A DNA stretch of 7,308 nt. Origin: an archaeon (lineage in GTDB: Archaea > Thermoproteota > Nitrososphaeria > Nitrososphaerales > CADDZS01). Under the pieces are notes generated by a model. The model worked only from the letters and a program-made list of their open reading frames with translations. It was not told the origin of the DNA and did not search any database. The position numbers were made by a program, and so were the translations under genes. Numbering within the stretch: the stretch's first letter is position 1; every line of letters begins with the position of its first letter. Positions 6,419 through 7,308 of this stretch are shown here, one piece after another. The DNA is taken from contig JAKAPU010000138.1 in the NCBI GenBank assembly GCA_021806865.1, positions 1-7,308 of the forward strand, written 5' to 3'.

Positions 6419-6427
6419 AGGAGCTGT
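6409..6427. promoter_or_regulatory. Perfect 8+3+8 palindrome over two divergent starts
   Basis: ACAGCTCC (6409-6416) and GGAGCTGT (6420-6427) form a perfect inverted repeat around ATA. The minus-strand ATG (6418-6416) sits at its centre. The plus-strand GTG (6426-6428) begins in its right arm, preceded by AGGAG with only two bases of spacing. It looks like a dimeric-regulator operator or an mRNA hairpin masking one or both starts. It could also be chance, since short palindromes are not rare. Confidence 0.5.
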
Positions 6428-7130
6428 GAACGTCAACTTTGACGCCGAGACGGAAGAGCAGACTCTTGGAATTGAGGAATACTCGAAGGTGTACGACCTG
6501 GGTCTGCTTTGGTCGGAGACGTTTCAGGCATCCAGAGGCTTGAGCAGCGCAGCAAGCAAGTCAGCCCTAATCAAGCAACTCCTAAAGAAATTTGGGGAAA
6601 AGTTCTCTGCAAATCTTGTGATAGGCAACGCCGCATATGGATTGAAGCCGGACTATAGCGAGCTTCACAGAATGACGCTGAGGCTTGCACCACTCTCTGC
6701 AAGAGAGCTTAAGCTCGGAGCAGAGGGTTCTGTGAACGGGAAGAAGGCCATCGACCTTGCAGCGGCTACAGAATCAATAGCATACATACTCCACACGAGC
6801 TCGATCGACGAGCTTTTGGACTATGCGAGATCTCGCGGAGTGCGATTCATGGTGTACACACTTTGCAGGATCGCAGAATCGCGCTCAAAGGCGGCGGCCG
6901 AACTGATGCGTATCAAAGGGACCGGCTATTTCGAGCGGAGGAGAGTGCTGAGGGAAGAGATTTCGACAAGACTAGGCGAGTTTTCGATCTTCGGAACCGG
7001 GCAGGAGATTGCAAGCCAGATAGGTACACTGGTTTCGCGAGGGGCCGACAAGGTCGTACTATATCCCGTGTTTGAGAGCATGAAAGATCTGATACGACAG
7101 ATGAATATGCTCTCCGAATGGGTGGACTGA
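6426..7130 (+). CDS. Short luciferase-like (F420/flavin-dependent) oxidoreductase-related protein
   Basis: A 234-residue protein. From about residue 104 on, the pattern follows the C-terminal half of luciferase-like monooxygenases and F420-dependent oxidoreductases. KKAIDLAAATESIAYILHTSS resembles the segment that in full enzymes reads roughly PKALELAGEIADGVILN. VRFMVYTLCRIAESRSKAAAELMR resembles the strand and helix with a run of acidic/basic and Ala residues. FGTGQEIASQIGTLVSRGADKVVLYP (189-214) resembles the final G-T-P-E-E-V...G-A-D-x-V-V-L motif. Full enzymes are about 300-350 residues, so the first barrel units are missing or compressed; cofactor binding is doubtful. The upstream frame is open back to 6300 but has no ATG, GTG or TTG, so GTG 6426 is the earliest start. 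It may be a decayed paralogue or a reduced, non-catalytic form. The gene is real by length and composition; the family call is moderate. Confidence 0.65.
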   Translation: MNVNFDAETEEQTLGIEEYSKVYDLGLLWSETFQASRGLSSAASKSALIKQLLKKFGEKFSANLVIGNAAYGLKPDYSELHRMTLRLAPLSARELKLGAEGSVNGKKAIDLAAATESIAYILHTSSIDELLDYARSRGVRFMVYTLCRIAESRSKAAAELMRIKGTGYFERRRVLREEISTRLGEFSIFGTGQEIASQIGTLVSRGADKVVLYPVFESMKDLIRQMNMLSEWVD

Positions 7131-7132
7131 CA

Positions 7133-7308
7133 CTACTTGCGAAGCTTTTCTAGGTAGTGCTTGCGAAACTTGGCGACCTTTGGGGCTATCACCGCGCGGC
7201 AGTATGACTGGTTGGGATTGGACTTGAAGTACTGCTGGTGATAGTCTTCGGCCTTGTAAAACGCCTTGTACGGCTCGACCCGAGTGACAATCTGATCGTC
7301 CCATATAC
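7133..7308 (-). CDS. msrA: Peptide-methionine (S)-S-oxide reductase MsrA, C-terminal part
   Basis: Only the last 57 codons and stop are inside the window; the 5' part, including the usual GCFW catalytic motif, lies beyond base 7308. Read on the minus strand with two leading bases skipped, the translation starts [20 protein letters not shown]. It continues with [29 protein letters not shown] and ends LEKLRK. [11 protein letters not shown] and NPNQxYCRxVIAPKVxKFRK are hallmarks of the MsrA C-terminus. The NQSYC cysteine is a candidate resolving cysteine, though that role varies between subfamilies. MsrA reduces methionine-S-sulfoxide in damaged proteins in the cytoplasm. The stop (7133-7135) is two bases from the stop of the convergent luciferase-like gene. 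Confidence 0.93.
   Translation of the reverse strand, partial: IWDDQIVTRVEPYKAFYKAEDYHQQYFKSNPNQSYCRAVIAPKVAKFRKHYLEKLRK

Noticed and set aside
7059..7304. Minus-strand 81-codon frame at the right edge
   Set aside because: A neighbouring minus-strand frame gives an unmistakable MsrA C-terminus; this one is its shifted shadow.
1..7308. CRISPR arrays, insertion sequences, attachment sites, replication origin
   Set aside because: I saw no regularly spaced repeats, no transposase or integrase, and no long terminal inverted repeats; gene content looks like ordinary chromosome.

Overview
The window reads as chromosomal DNA of an ammonia-oxidising-type archaeon (Nitrososphaerota/Thaumarchaeota). 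The call rests on an archaeal transcription factor B gene, a compact protein resembling archaeal SerK, a tandem universal stress protein, AT-rich TATA-like boxes close to start codons, and an almost complete lack of Shine-Dalgarno sequences. Base composition is moderate, not strongly AT-rich, which fits a soil Nitrososphaera-like lineage better than a marine Nitrosopumilus-like one. This placement is inference from gene content; there is no rRNA or tRNA in the window.

Layout, left to right. (1) Bases 52-1720 hold a short Usp-like protein lacking the nucleotide loop, a clear hairpin terminator (613-635), a 220-base spacer, and a two-domain universal stress protein. (2) An IMP dehydrogenase with two CBS domains lies on the minus strand (1717-3216/3237). 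It meets the stress gene tail to tail, and both stop codons lie within one CTAG. (3) Divergent from it, a SerK/ParB-superfamily gene (3339-3848) is followed by a 66-residue basic protein (3902-4102). (4) A TFB gene (4251-5195) has two candidate TATA boxes and a 10-base direct repeat upstream. (5) A beta-class DNA methyltransferase (5173-6108, minus) overlaps the TFB tail and is preceded by a small unknown gene (6140-6418, minus). (6) Divergent from that is a short protein resembling the C-terminal part of luciferase-like, F420-dependent oxidoreductases (6426-7130). The two start codons lie in or at the edge of a perfect 8+3+8 palindrome. (7) The last bases encode the C-terminus of peptide methionine sulfoxide reductase A (7133-7308, minus), cut by the window edge.

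The genes do not form one pathway. Themes are nucleotide metabolism (IMP dehydrogenase), possible serine phosphorylation, stress and redox maintenance (Usp proteins, MsrA, the luciferase-like protein), basal transcription (TFB) and DNA modification (the methyltransferase). I see no clear undescribed multi-gene system. The points most worth checking are the palindrome over the divergent starts at 6409-6427, the SerK-like gene that is easily mislabelled as a ParB nuclease, the non-canonical DPDY motif of the methyltransferase, the half-length Usp and luciferase-like proteins, and the repeat in the tfb promoter. All three convergent gene pairs overlap or nearly touch.
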